A stretch of 64,000 nucleotides of DNA from Paraburkholderia sp. C35 (lineage in GTDB: Bacteria; Pseudomonadota; Gammaproteobacteria; Burkholderiales; Burkholderiaceae): the NCBI RefSeq assembly GCF_003121405.1, contig NZ_QBUY01000003.1, positions 124,001 through 188,000 on the forward strand, written 5' to 3'. This document shows, in pieces, positions 8,186 to 17,124 of this stretch. How positions within the stretch are numbered: position 1 is the stretch's first letter; every line of letters starts with the position of its first letter. The position numbers were made by a program, and so were the translations under genes. The notes beneath the pieces were generated by a model. The model did no database searches. It was given only the letters and a program-made list of their open reading frames with translations, and was not told the origin of the DNA.

Positions 8186-9580
8186 TCACGGATAGCAATA
8201 CGAATCCGACGACGCATCACCGCCTTCGAGCCGTATCTGATGCGGCCGATGCGATTTCGGCCAGTCGACGAAGAAATCCTTCGCCACGTTCAGCCCGCCG
8301 TTTTTGCCGGCATCGAGCTTGACCATCCAGCCGTCGAGACCATCGGTGTAGAACTGCTCGTCGATGACGCCGTACAGCGAGTTCGTGAAGTACACGCGGC
8401 TGCCGTCGCGGCTCACCTCGACCATCTGCGGGCCGCCGTTCAGCGGACGCTCGCCCGCGGCCGGATGCGTCGCGCGCGAGACAATCCCGCCGATGCGCAC
8501 CGTGCCCGTCAATTCCGGCTTCATCGGATCGGACACGTCGTATTGCCGGAGATCGCCTGTGCCCCAGCACGATACGTACAGGAAGCGATCGTCGAGCGAC
8601 AGCGCGATATCCGTGACGAGCGGCGGCACGGCACCGAAGCCTTGCAGCATGGGTGGAAGCAGCGAGGCATCGGCGGGTTCGGCGGGAATCTCGATGATCT
8701 TGCGCGCCGCCCACTGATCGCCGTCGCGATACCACGTCCAGATCGATGCAGAGAGGTCCTTGAGGCTGATCACCGAATTGACGAAGCCGTAGGCTTTGGT
8801 TGGATCGTGTGCGGGACGCAGTTCGAACACAAGCTGGTTCTCTGCGCCGAAATCGACCACCTGTTTGTGCTTGCGCGTGTTCATGTCCCAGAAGTGCAGC
8901 CGGTGCCCGTATTTCCCGCCGAGCAGCACTTCGGGCACGAGGCCGTTTTCGAACGTTGCGGGCAAGCCCCATTCGCTGGTCACGACCGTGTCGTAACCGA
9001 GATGCCACCAGCCGTCGTACGCGAGTTCCTGCGGGCCGCGATCGATTTCCCACTGGCCGCGAATATCGAAGGTCTCGTGATCCATCAGGAAGATGCCGCC
9101 GGGCGCTTCGCCCTGCGCATTCGCTAACGACACCACATAGATGCCCGCCGGCCCGCAGTGCACGGTATGCGGCCGCGTATAGCCGGCTTTCTCGGCGACT
9201 TCCGCCGGTTCGAGCACGCGCACGATCTGCGGATTACGTTTGTCGGGCTTCGTATCGAGGATATGGATGCGCGACGAGCGCAGTCCCGGCACGACGAGAT
9301 AGCGGCGCTCCGTATGCGGATGCGGCGCATTCGGACACAGACAGGAACTGCAGGCGTTCCAGCCGAAATGATGCAGTTCGTCGCCCGTGTTCGGCATCGG
9401 CACGCGGCCAACGATGCGCCCATATTCCGCCGAGCCAGGATCGACATCGACGACTGCGAGTTCGTCGGGTGTTTCGCGCGACGGATCGAAGCTTGCCACG
9501 TACGCGACGGTTTCCTTCGGCGCGCTGCCGGCCATGCGCGCGGACGGATAAAAGGTCGGATCGGGTTTCCATGTCGCCAT
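8186..9580 (-). CDS. Selenium-binding protein / methanethiol oxidase
   Basis: A 464-residue beta-propeller protein of the SELENBP1/MtoX family. Bacterial members oxidise methanethiol to formaldehyde, hydrogen peroxide and sulfide using copper. Recognisable family stretches are HHFGWNACSSCLC (with the CSSC motif), RYLVVPGLRSSRIHILD, RPHTVHCGP, TSEWGLP, VSCWGTGDLRQYDVSDP and a C-terminal DWPKSHRPHQIRLEGGD. Histidines expected to bind metal are present (ELHHFGW, TVHC, RPHQIR). No secretion signal is obvious, whereas some MtoX enzymes are periplasmic. A membrane protein follows in the same operon. Confidence 0.92.
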   Translation of the reverse strand: MATWKPDPTFYPSARMAGSAPKETVAYVASFDPSRETPDELAVVDVDPGSAEYGRIVGRVPMPNTGDELHHFGWNACSSCLCPNAPHPHTERRYLVVPGLRSSRIHILDTKPDKRNPQIVRVLEPAEVAEKAGYTRPHTVHCGPAGIYVVSLANAQGEAPGGIFLMDHETFDIRGQWEIDRGPQELAYDGWWHLGYDTVVTSEWGLPATFENGLVPEVLLGGKYGHRLHFWDMNTRKHKQVVDFGAENQLVFELRPAHDPTKAYGFVNSVISLKDLSASIWTWYRDGDQWAARKIIEIPAEPADASLLPPMLQGFGAVPPLVTDIALSLDDRFLYVSCWGTGDLRQYDVSDPMKPELTGTVRIGGIVSRATHPAAGERPLNGGPQMVEVSRDGSRVYFTNSLYGVIDEQFYTDGLDGWMVKLDAGKNGGLNVAKDFFVDWPKSHRPHQIRLEGGDASSDSYCYP

Positions 9581-9862
9581 ATCTCAGTCTCCACAGGATG
9601 TTGCGATGCGGCACGCGAGTCGCGCGCGTCATGAATGAAGACGGCACGAACGCTGGAGCTTTTCACTGTAGGCAATTTCGCCTGGGCTTGCGGGACTGTT
9701 CGCCAAGGTGTGCGATGTTTTCGCGTGAGTCGCAAAAATGACCGATGCATGGGCATCGTTACCGATGCCGCAGCGTCAGCGAATATGCTCAATCGCTGCG
9801 CAGATTAGAATGATGCGGTTCTTCACTTTCGCGCTTCGAAGCCGCAAAGCCGCACTTCCATC

Positions 9863-10681
9863 ATGCGTTCATGGCGTCTCGACCGTCCCGTTTCGCAAGG
9901 GCAGCTGGATCTCAGCCGCGCGACGGGACTCGTGTCGTCGATTGGCAGCGACGATTCGAACGCGCTGGCCGCCGAAGTGCTGAAACTGCTCGGCGACATC
10001 GCCGCGATCTCTCAGTGCACGATCTTCGCGTACGAATTCGGCAACCGGCCGCGTACCGTTTCAGTCGCCGATCATCGCGGCGGGCGTTTTCTGCGCGATG
10101 TCGCGGATACGTATGCGCGACATTTCTATGCGCTCGATGGCAACCAGAAGATCGTTTCGTCGGCGCGTAACGACAAGCCCGGCGCGACCCTCGTGCTGCA
10201 TCAGCAGACCAGCGACGACATCCTCAACGAAGCGTATCGCGCTGCGTGCTACCAGCAGCCGAACGTGTCGGACCGCGTGTCGCTGCTCGTGCAGCCCACG
10301 GCCGATATCTGGCTTTCAGTGAATCTGTACCGCGACCGGCGCTTCGGCAACTACCATCCACGCGAGATTGCGTTGATCGAAGCGATGGCGCCGCTGATCG
10401 CACACGCGGCCAGGCATCACTACGCGATCTGCGGACAGCGCGACATGGCGATCTCGCATTTGATGCTCGCACGCGTGCGCGGCCTCTGTCCCGAACTGTC
10501 GAAGCGCGAGCTCGACGTGCTCACGGGCGTGCTCGAAGGACTCAGCGCGCAGGAAATCGGCGACACGATGGGCATCAAGGCGACGAGTGTCGTCACGTAT
10601 CAGAAGCGCGCATTCCGAAGGCTCGGCATTTCGAGCCAGCGACAACTGTTCGCACTGTGCATCGGGCCGGGCAAGGTCTGA
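9863..10681 (+). CDS. LuxR family transcriptional regulator
   Basis: A 272-residue regulator with a long N-terminal GAF-like or unassigned sensor region and a C-terminal LuxR/GerE helix-turn-helix (LSKRELDVLTGVLEGLSAQEIGDTMGIKATSVVTYQKRAFRRLGI, about residues 213-265). No receiver domain is present, so control is probably by ligand rather than phosphorylation. It sits directly upstream of, and in the same direction as, an MFS carrier, an FAD hydroxylase and a DUF2783 gene, which it most likely controls. Confidence 0.88.
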   Translation: MRSWRLDRPVSQGQLDLSRATGLVSSIGSDDSNALAAEVLKLLGDIAAISQCTIFAYEFGNRPRTVSVADHRGGRFLRDVADTYARHFYALDGNQKIVSSARNDKPGATLVLHQQTSDDILNEAYRAACYQQPNVSDRVSLLVQPTADIWLSVNLYRDRRFGNYHPREIALIEAMAPLIAHAARHHYAICGQRDMAISHLMLARVRGLCPELSKRELDVLTGVLEGLSAQEIGDTMGIKATSVVTYQKRAFRRLGISSQRQLFALCIGPGKV

Positions 10682-10847
10682 CTTATCCGCGTTTTCCCCA
10701 GGCCGCGAGCGGCCCCAAGTTGTACCCAAATTGAGGACAGGCGGCCGAGAGCCGCGCTCCATACTGCGACGCATCGCCACCCGTCCGTCAAGGCGCTTGC
10801 ATCGGGCTGTTGGCGCATGAGAAAGCGACAACATCGGAGACAACGGT

Positions 10848-12212
10848 ATGGACACCTCTTCGCGAGCCACGGCGCTGCATGCGACGCCCGCCACCGCCGC
10901 GCCCCAGACGCACGATCAGCCTGTGATCGCCAAGGTTTCGCGGCATCTGCTGTGGTTCCTGTTTGTGCTGTTCTTCTTTTCGTTCCTCGATCGCATCAAC
11001 ATCGGCTTCGCCGGCCTGACGATGATGAAGGATCTCGGACTCACCAGCACGCAATTCGGTCTCGCTACCACGCTCTTCTACGTCGCTTACATTGCGTTCG
11101 GGATTCCGGGCAACATCGTGCTGGCGCGCATCGGCGCACGCAGATGGATCGGCACGATCATGATCGCGTGGGGACTCGCGTCGACGGCGACGATGTTCGC
11201 GACCAGCCCCGGCACGCTGTATGTGCTGCGTCTGCTGGTCGGTGTGACGGAAGCGGGCTTCCTGCCGGGCATTTTGCTGTATCTGACCTACTGGTTTCCG
11301 GCTGCATACCGGGCGCGTGCGAATGCGTTGTTCATGATCGCGATGCCCGTGACGGCGGCTGTCGGCTCGGCGTTGTCGGGCTTCATTCTCGGACTCGACG
11401 GCACGCTTGGATTGAAGGGCTGGCAATGGCTGTTTCTGCTCGAAGGCTTGCCGTCCGCGATTCTCGGTCTTGTCGTCTACGCGTATCTCGACGACAGCCC
11501 GCAGCATGCGCGCTGGCTCGACGATGCGGACAAGCACGCGCTGGCGGCAGCGCTTGCCGCCGACCATAAGCAGGGCGCTACCGTGAATGCGCAAACCAGT
11601 GCTGCAAAAAGCATCGTTAGCGAACTGCTGTCGCCGGTTGTCGTGAAGTTTGCGATTGCGTACTTCTGCCTCGTGAACACGCTGGCGATGGTGGCCGTGT
11701 GGACGCCGCTGATCGTGAAGAGCTTCAGCGCCGACGCGAGCAATCGCACGATTGGCCTGCTCGCCGCGATTCCGCAGATCTGCACGATCGTCGCGATGAT
11801 CTGGTGGGGACGCCGCTCGGATCGCAAGCAGGAACGCAAGTGGCATCTGATGATTCCGATGCTGTTCTCCGCTGCGGGCTGGCTGTGCACGGCATACTCG
11901 TCGAACCCTGCGCTGCGCATGCTTGGCGTGTGCCTGGCGTCGGCGGGATCGTACACGGCGATGTCGATTTTCTGGACCACGCCCGCCCACGCACTGAGTT
12001 TCCGCGCCCGCGCCATCGGCATTGCCGTGATCAACGCGACGGGCAACATCAGTTCGGCGCTCAATCCGCTGATCGTCGGCTGGCTGAAGGACGCGACGCA
12101 TAGTTTCTCTGCAGGGCTGCTGTATTCGGCGGTGCTGATGGTGGTGGGCGTCGTCATCGTGACGCTGCTGCCGATGGATAAACGCGAGACGCCGAACGCG
12201 CGGCTTGCCTGA
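10848..12212 (+). CDS. MFS transporter, anion:cation symporter (ACS) family
   Basis: A 454-residue inner-membrane carrier with twelve predicted helices. The ACS-type signature LDRINIGFAGLTMMKDLGLTS lies after helix 1, followed by FYVAYIAFGIPGNIVLARIGARRWIG and GFLPGILLYLTYWFP. Such carriers bring in organic acids such as tartrate, galactonate, phthalate or hydroxyphenyl acids. The downstream FAD hydroxylase gene, starting 30 bases later, suggests an aromatic or heteroaromatic acid. The N-terminal 25 residues are polar and variable. Confidence 0.92.
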   Translation: MDTSSRATALHATPATAAPQTHDQPVIAKVSRHLLWFLFVLFFFSFLDRINIGFAGLTMMKDLGLTSTQFGLATTLFYVAYIAFGIPGNIVLARIGARRWIGTIMIAWGLASTATMFATSPGTLYVLRLLVGVTEAGFLPGILLYLTYWFPAAYRARANALFMIAMPVTAAVGSALSGFILGLDGTLGLKGWQWLFLLEGLPSAILGLVVYAYLDDSPQHARWLDDADKHALAAALAADHKQGATVNAQTSAAKSIVSELLSPVVVKFAIAYFCLVNTLAMVAVWTPLIVKSFSADASNRTIGLLAAIPQICTIVAMIWWGRRSDRKQERKWHLMIPMLFSAAGWLCTAYSSNPALRMLGVCLASAGSYTAMSIFWTTPAHALSFRARAIGIAVINATGNISSALNPLIVGWLKDATHSFSAGLLYSAVLMVVGVVIVTLLPMDKRETPNARLA

Positions 12213-12242
12213 AGGTATCGATCTGAAGTTCTGGAGCATTGG

Positions 12243-13937
12243 ATGAACAAGCAATTCAAACCGTATCCGTTCACGGCGAAGCATTACGCCGCACGTGTGC
12301 CGCAACTCGCAAACGGCGTGGAGACGCAGCGCCATGCGGTGACGATCGTCGGCGGCGGGCCCGTTGGGCTGGCCGTGGCGCTCGGTCTTGCGAATCATGG
12401 CGTGCGTTGCGTGCTGATCGAAGCGGACGACTCCGTCTGTTACGGCAGCCGCGCAATCTGCATTTCGCGCCGCAGCCTGGAAATCATCGAGCGGCTCGGC
12501 GCCGTGGATGGCTTTCTGAAGACGGGCTTGCCGTGGACGGGCGGACGCAGTTTCTATCGCGAGACGGAAGTGTTGCACTTCACGATGCCGCAGGACGAAA
12601 ACCAGAAGCTGCCGCCGATGGTCAACCTCGCGCAGTATCACATCGAACAGTTCCTGCTCGACGCGGCTGAGAAGCGTGCTGATCTGATCGATATACGCTG
12701 GCAGACGCGGGTGAAGTCGATCGATTCGCGCGCCGATGGCGCCACGTTGCAACTGTCCACGCCGGATGGCGATTACGCGCTCGAAACCGATTGGGTCGTT
12801 GCCGCCGATGGTGGCCGCAGTACGATCCGCGAAGCGCTCGGCTTGCAGTTGCAGGGCACGAGTTACGAAGGGCGTTACGTGATCGTCGATATCGAACTGC
12901 AAAGCGACCGGCCGACGGAGCGGCTCGCGTATTTCGATCCTTCGTCGAATCCGGGATCGACGGTGCTGGTGCACAAGCAGCCGGACAACGTGTGGCGCAT
13001 CGACTATCAGTTGCGCGACGGCGAAGACGCCGAGCAGGCCGTGAAGCCTGAAAACGTGATGCCGCGCGTGCAGAGCCTGCTCGACATGATGGGCGAGAAG
13101 GGCGACTGGTCGCCGATCTGGATCACGATCTACAAGGCCAATGCGTTGACGCTCGAACGCTATCGTCATCGGCGTGTGATGTTCGCGGGCGATGCCGCAC
13201 ATCTGGTGCCGATCTTCGGCGTGCGTGGCGCGAATTCGGGTATCGACGATGCCGACAATATCGCGTGGAAGCTGGCGTTTGTGGTGAAGGGACTGGCTTC
13301 TCACGCGTTGCTGGACAGTTACTCGGATGAGCGCGTGGCGGCGACGCACGAGAACCTGAGCTACGGCACGAAGAGCACCGAGTTCATGGCGCCGCCGTCG
13401 TTCGCTTTCGATCTGATGCGCAAGGCGGTGTTGAGCCTTGCGGTGAAGCATCCGGGTGTGCGCTCGTTGATCAATCCGCGGCAGACGTCGGCGATTACTT
13501 ATCTGCAGTCGCCGCTCAATGTTGCAGACCGCGATGCGTTTGCGGCGGGGCCGGTGCCGGGCGCTGTGCTGTCGGAGTATCCCGTGACGATTGCAGAGGG
13601 CGGCCATGCGCGAGAGGCGCATCTGACGGATCTGGTCGGTGGGCGTTTTACGGCGCTGTGTTTCAGTGATGAAGGCGAGGTGTCGGGTGATTTCGCGGCG
13701 CTGGCGCAAGCGATGCGCGAGCGTGGCGTGCCGTTCAGGATCGTGCCTTTGAGTGCAAGATTGAATCCGCGGGCGCAAGGCGTGCATGCATGGGACCACA
13801 CTGGGCGCATCTTCGAGCGCTACGACGCGAAGCCGGGAACAGTGTATCTGGTGCGTCCGGATGGACATGTGCTCGGACGCTGGCGCGATGCACGCGCAGA
13901 CGATGTCGATGCAGCGATCGCGCGTGCGCTTGCCTGA
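12243..13937 (+). CDS. FAD-dependent aromatic hydroxylase (MhpA/PheA-TfdB type)
   Basis: A 564-residue class A flavoprotein monooxygenase, cytoplasmic, expected to hydroxylate an aromatic acid or phenol using NAD(P)H and oxygen. The dinucleotide motif is VTIVGGGPVGLAVALGLANHG near residues 36-55, the DG motif lies in AADGGRSTIREALGL, and the GD motif in VMFAGDAAHLVPIFGVRGANSGIDDADNIAWKL. A C-terminal thioredoxin-like domain ends in VRPDGHVLGRWRD, typical of 3-(3-hydroxyphenyl)propionate hydroxylase and phenol hydroxylase relatives. It follows the MFS gene and precedes a DUF2783 gene. The substrate is not decidable from sequence. Confidence 0.9.
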   Translation: MNKQFKPYPFTAKHYAARVPQLANGVETQRHAVTIVGGGPVGLAVALGLANHGVRCVLIEADDSVCYGSRAICISRRSLEIIERLGAVDGFLKTGLPWTGGRSFYRETEVLHFTMPQDENQKLPPMVNLAQYHIEQFLLDAAEKRADLIDIRWQTRVKSIDSRADGATLQLSTPDGDYALETDWVVAADGGRSTIREALGLQLQGTSYEGRYVIVDIELQSDRPTERLAYFDPSSNPGSTVLVHKQPDNVWRIDYQLRDGEDAEQAVKPENVMPRVQSLLDMMGEKGDWSPIWITIYKANALTLERYRHRRVMFAGDAAHLVPIFGVRGANSGIDDADNIAWKLAFVVKGLASHALLDSYSDERVAATHENLSYGTKSTEFMAPPSFAFDLMRKAVLSLAVKHPGVRSLINPRQTSAITYLQSPLNVADRDAFAAGPVPGAVLSEYPVTIAEGGHAREAHLTDLVGGRFTALCFSDEGEVSGDFAALAQAMRERGVPFRIVPLSARLNPRAQGVHAWDHTGRIFERYDAKPGTVYLVRPDGHVLGRWRDARADDVDAAIARALA

Positions 13938-13966
13938 TGAACGGCTTCAAAGGAACGGAGAACGTG

Positions 13967-14140
13967 ATGACTGATGCAGAACTCGATGCGGTTTATACGA
14001 AACTGTGCAAGACGATGACGCAGGTGGGTGAAGCGAATGCGCCGATGTTTCTGGCGCGGTTTGCGATGCTGGCGATTGAAAAGATCGGGGATGCGGATGT
14101 GTCGCTGGCGTTGATTGAGGCGGCAGGGGAGGGCGCGTAA
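13967..14140 (+). CDS. DUF2783 domain protein
   Basis: A 57-residue acidic, probably helical protein (DAELDAVYTKLCKTMTQVGEANAPMFLARFAMLAIEKIGDAD), recognised as DUF2783, a family commonly found directly after FAD-dependent aromatic hydroxylase genes. It starts 29 bases after the hydroxylase and likely assists that enzyme, but its role is unknown. The stop codon is embedded in the loop of an intrinsic terminator. Confidence 0.85.
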   Translation: MTDAELDAVYTKLCKTMTQVGEANAPMFLARFAMLAIEKIGDADVSLALIEAAGEGA

Positions 14141-14151
14141 GCGCGCTTTTT
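14133..14151 (+). terminator. Terminator overlapping the DUF2783 stop codon
   Basis: GCGCG (14133-14137), loop TAAG containing the TAA stop, CGCGC (14142-14146), then TTTTT (14147-14151). The stem is short but GC-only and followed by five T, so it likely ends the hydroxylase operon. Confidence 0.7.
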
Positions 14152-14310
14152 GGTCGTAGGCGGGCGGGCAAGGGTGGTCGTCGTTCGTACTGGCGCTCAG
14201 AACCGGGGGAAACCCTCCGAGGTCAATTTCGGGGCCAGTTCAACCACGATATTTTTGTTTTCCACCCTTGCCGGCGCCGTGCGGTGGCGAGTGACTTACG
14301 ATCATTCGTA

Positions 14311-14352
14311 TTGACAACAGATATACGTTTGCGTAGAATGTGTATCTGTTGT
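14311..14352 (+). promoter_or_regulatory. Promoter and operator of the toxin-antitoxin operon
   Basis: A near-consensus sigma-70 promoter, TTGACA (14311-14316), 17-base spacer, TAGAAT (14334-14339), is wrapped in an inverted repeat. The left arm ACAACAGATATAC is at 14314-14326 and the right arm GTGTATCTGTTGT at 14340-14352, matching at 12 of 13 positions. The arms cover the -35 box and the start region, the typical layout for self-repression by an antitoxin-toxin complex. Confidence 0.85.
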
Positions 14353-14372
14353 GTACACGATATGGAGGAAAT

Positions 14373-14645
14373 ATGCGTGACGCTCCTATCAATCTCCGCG
14401 CTCTCCCCGAGCAACGCGATTTGATCGACTACGCCGCGAGCCTGCTTGGAAAGAATCGCTCTGACTTCATGCTTGAAGTCGCGTGCGAACGCGCACAGGC
14501 GGTAGTTCTGGATCGAACGTTCTTCGGGCTGGACACGGAGAAATTCAAGCAGTTCTCCGAGCTTTTGGACGCACCCAAGTCGACGAACGTTGGTCTTGCA
14601 CGCCTGATGGACGTAAAAACGCCTTGGGATGAGAGCAGCCAATGA
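14373..14645 (+). CDS. DUF1778 (TacA-like) antitoxin
   Basis: A 90-residue ribbon-helix-helix antitoxin. The N-terminal part (RDAPINLRALPEQRDLIDYAASLLGKNRSDFMLEVACERA) is the DUF1778 DNA-binding fold, and the C-terminal tail (FFGLDTEKFKQFSELLDAP) is the segment that wraps and neutralises the acetyltransferase toxin. ATG 14373 has a strong Shine-Dalgarno (GGAGG at 14364). The stop overlaps the toxin start (ATGA), coupling translation. It is expected to repress its own promoter at the flanking inverted repeat. Confidence 0.93.
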   Translation: MRDAPINLRALPEQRDLIDYAASLLGKNRSDFMLEVACERAQAVVLDRTFFGLDTEKFKQFSELLDAPKSTNVGLARLMDVKTPWDESSQ

Positions 14646-15124
14646 CGTTGAAGCTTTCTGCTCCGCAACCGCTGATGGCGGAGCACGACGTTGCCAGTTT
14701 TTCGTGCGGCAAAGCTGAACTGGATCACTGGCTGCAGCGACGCGCGCTGTCCAATCATGAGAGCGGCGCAAGCCGCGTGTTCGTGACGATCGATCGCGAG
14801 GGTCGCGTGTATGGATACTACGCTCTCGCTGCCGGGGCGGTCGCACACACCGAGGCGACAGGCAACGTGCGAAGAAATATGCCCGATCCGATACCTGTCG
14901 TCGTCCTCGGTCGGCTCGCCCGGGACACAAACGCGAAGGGTATTCAGCTTGGTGCTGCGTTGCTGAAGGACGCCGTCAACCGGACTAGTGCGGTTGCGAA
15001 GGATCTTGGCGTGCGGGCGATGCTCGTCCATGCTATTGATTCCCAGGCCGCAGCGTTTTACGAGTCCTATGGTTTCAGGCCCTCGCCGATTCATCCACTC
15101 ACGTTGATGCTTCGTCTAGGTTGA
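14642..15124 (+). CDS. GNAT acetyltransferase toxin (TacT-like)
   Basis: A 160-residue GCN5-type acetyltransferase. Relatives paired with DUF1778 antitoxins acetylate the amino group of charged tRNAs and stop translation. The acetyl-CoA binding stretch VVLGRLARDTNAKGIQLGAALLKDAV and the catalytic tyrosine region AAAFYESYGFRPSP are intact, and the N-terminal CGKAELDHWLQRRA is typical of TacT toxins. It overlaps the antitoxin by four bases. A strong palindromic terminator follows. Confidence 0.92.
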   Translation: MTLKLSAPQPLMAEHDVASFSCGKAELDHWLQRRALSNHESGASRVFVTIDREGRVYGYYALAAGAVAHTEATGNVRRNMPDPIPVVVLGRLARDTNAKGIQLGAALLKDAVNRTSAVAKDLGVRAMLVHAIDSQAAAFYESYGFRPSPIHPLTLMLRLG

Positions 15125-15167
15125 CCTCGTTAGCAACTGGTCCATTGAACTGACGATGCCTATTCAA

Positions 15168-15195
15168 AGAGAAGCCGCCTTAAGGCGGCTTCTCT
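15168..15195 (+). terminator. Intrinsic terminator after the toxin-antitoxin operon
   Basis: A perfect 12-bp stem AGAGAAGCCGCC/GGCGGCTTCTCT (15168-15179 and 15184-15195) with loop TTAA, followed by ATTTG. Its symmetry would let it work in both directions, although only the plus-strand operon clearly needs it. Confidence 0.75.
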
Positions 15196-15370
15196 ATTTG
15201 CGCATCCACTCGGTGCCGATGATTTTCATTGATGGATTCGGTAGTTGATCGTTACCTCATGGCGGCTCTTCTTTCGAGTGCTGATTGGTCCCAGTATTCG
15301 CGATACGACTCGGGCCTTATGTGCCGAGACATCGACTGCGGTATCACATGTGCTTGTACTGCATGTTGGG

Positions 15371-15895
15371 TCAGTTATAGACGGTGGCAATTTGCCTGAC
15401 TACATGCTCAAGATCGGCTCCCACGTCGTCCGGCATGCCAGGCCCATAGTCGTGTCGATGCGTTTTACCGTCGAACAGATAGATATCCCACACAACGTCG
15501 GTAATGCTTTTCGATCGCACGCCGTGCGGTAACGCCCACACCTTGTTGGCGGCCTGCTGAATTTCATTCATTTGCGCCTGCGTTAAGAGCACATCTCTGC
15601 GTTGGCTCACCTTCATACGTGGCCCCGTTTCGTTTTTTGCAGCGATTCTGGTTGTCAACTGCGTAAATCTGTTCGCGTCGTAGTCAACGACAAACCAATC
15701 GGCGAATGGAGTAAAAAAGCTTCCATGACCAATCACCAATCCTCGGTCGGGGAGAGCAAATGTTTCGCCAAGGAGATCGGGAGAGCAGTGAGATTTGCAT
15801 TCGTACGACGCGGGCAATAGCGCAGCACCAGTGTGTGGTTGCGCGCATGAACTGAGTAACAAGCTTGCAGCAAGGGCAATTCGTCTAAATCGCAT
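15371..15895 (-). CDS. Hypothetical lipoprotein
   Basis: A 174-residue protein with a short signal and lipobox (ALAASLLLSSC, Cys near residue 17), so probably lipid-anchored in the envelope. The mature chain has a paired-Cys region (YECKSHCSPDLLG) and no family I recognise. It stands alone, convergent with the toxin-antitoxin operon and just upstream (in its own direction) of the toxin terminator. Confidence 0.65.
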   Translation of the reverse strand: MRFRRIALAASLLLSSCAQPHTGAALLPASYECKSHCSPDLLGETFALPDRGLVIGHGSFFTPFADWFVVDYDANRFTQLTTRIAAKNETGPRMKVSQRRDVLLTQAQMNEIQQAANKVWALPHGVRSKSITDVVWDIYLFDGKTHRHDYGPGMPDDVGADLEHVVRQIATVYN

Positions 15896-15978
15896 GTGTT
15901 GGACGCGAAGATCGCGCGAAATTAGGAGTACAGGTCGCAGCCCGATTCGCCGATCACCATTTTAGAAAGCGTGCGCCC

Positions 15979-17061
15979 TCAGCGCTGCGCAATAGTCCAC
16001 TCATTCGGCCCAAATCGCGTCTCGAACCGCGACAGAAACGATTGCCCTAGCAATCCATCAATTCCTGCGCCAAAACCCCGCGCATCTTTCTCATCGACAG
16101 TCACCGGAACGCTCCACGCCGTGACGCCGTTCAGGTTCACGCTGCCCGCTTGCGCGAGCTTTGCATCGCGCAGGCCATTGGCAGTTTGAAGGTGAATGAT
16201 CTGAGCGTGATCGACGGCAATGTGGGCGCGTTGCGCGAACGCAGAAGTCAATGAAACGTACGACGCTCCCGTATCAACGATAAACGTCCCTTCCGTTCCG
16301 TTGATGCTGGCACGAACCCGAATGGTGTTTCCGTTGCGACGTGGGAAAGTCGCATGGCCTGACGCATAGCCAGACGGACAACTCTGCTTCGACGCATACC
16401 GGGTGATCATCGATTTCGCCTGTGCATTGTCCGCACGGTCCGGGCTGGCGGATATCCACATGCGGATCATGCCAATGGCGTTGCAGTATTGGCTTTTCTT
16501 TGCGTATATGTCGGCGGCGCGGATAAACAGATTGCTGGTAATGACCGCGTGGTCTGCTTCCAGATTGATGACCTGCATATAGTCGCCAAGCGCGGCATCG
16601 TAGCGTTCGGCGCCTTCGTTCGCGCGTCCGCGGTCAAAGTATTACTGCGGATTGAGCGGATTGGCGGCCACCAGCCTGTCCAGCACGGACGTTGCCCGTG
16701 CGAAGTCCCCCGTGGCGATGAGATCGTTCGCTGCGGCGCTCAGGAAACCGTCGGCCTTGCCGCAGCGATCGACAAACTGAACGAGAATCCGGCCGACTTC
16801 AGCGTGATAACCCAGCGCGTCCAGATTCCCACTGAGCACGCCCATTGCGTCGCGATTACAGACCTGCTCGCTCAACTGGAGAAGCGAGCGATAGATATCA
16901 GGCTTCTGAAGATCAGCCCCAGCGATCCTGGACAGATGGTACGTATCGACAGCAGGCTTGATTTCGGCAGGAATGGTCAATGCCGAAACGGCGCCGTCAC
17001 AACCGGCCATAGCACTCAACGTCAGCACCATGATCAGGCGCATCAAAAGCAACATTTTCAT
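15979..17061 (-). pseudogene. TPR/retropepsin-like aspartic protease lipoprotein gene split by a nonsense codon
   Basis: Two minus-strand reading frames, one ending at a TAA (16642-16644) and one covering 15979-16641, are in the same frame with no gap. The upstream part has a signal with lipobox (LTLSAMAGC) and ends in TPR-like sequence (RATSVLDRLVAANPLNPQ). Directly after the stop the frame continues YFDRGRANEGAERYDAALGDY, the next TPR helix pair. A single-chain retropepsin-type aspartic protease domain follows (TFIVDTGASYVSL with the catalytic DTG; later GIDGLLGQSFL). One base change thus separates about 139 N-terminal from 221 C-terminal codons. The C-terminal half could be expressed only from an internal start, without its signal. 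Confidence 0.85.
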
Positions 17062-17124
17062 TATTACGGATTGCAAAGCATGTGCAAATCCGCTGAATCT
17101 AGCCGAAGGCGCTCGATGTTGCTG

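Noticed and set aside
10788-13868. A 1026-codon open frame on the minus strand
   Set aside because: It lies entirely opposite the MFS and FAD hydroxylase genes, is extremely rich in Arg and His with no recognisable domain, and is a by-product of high third-position GC.
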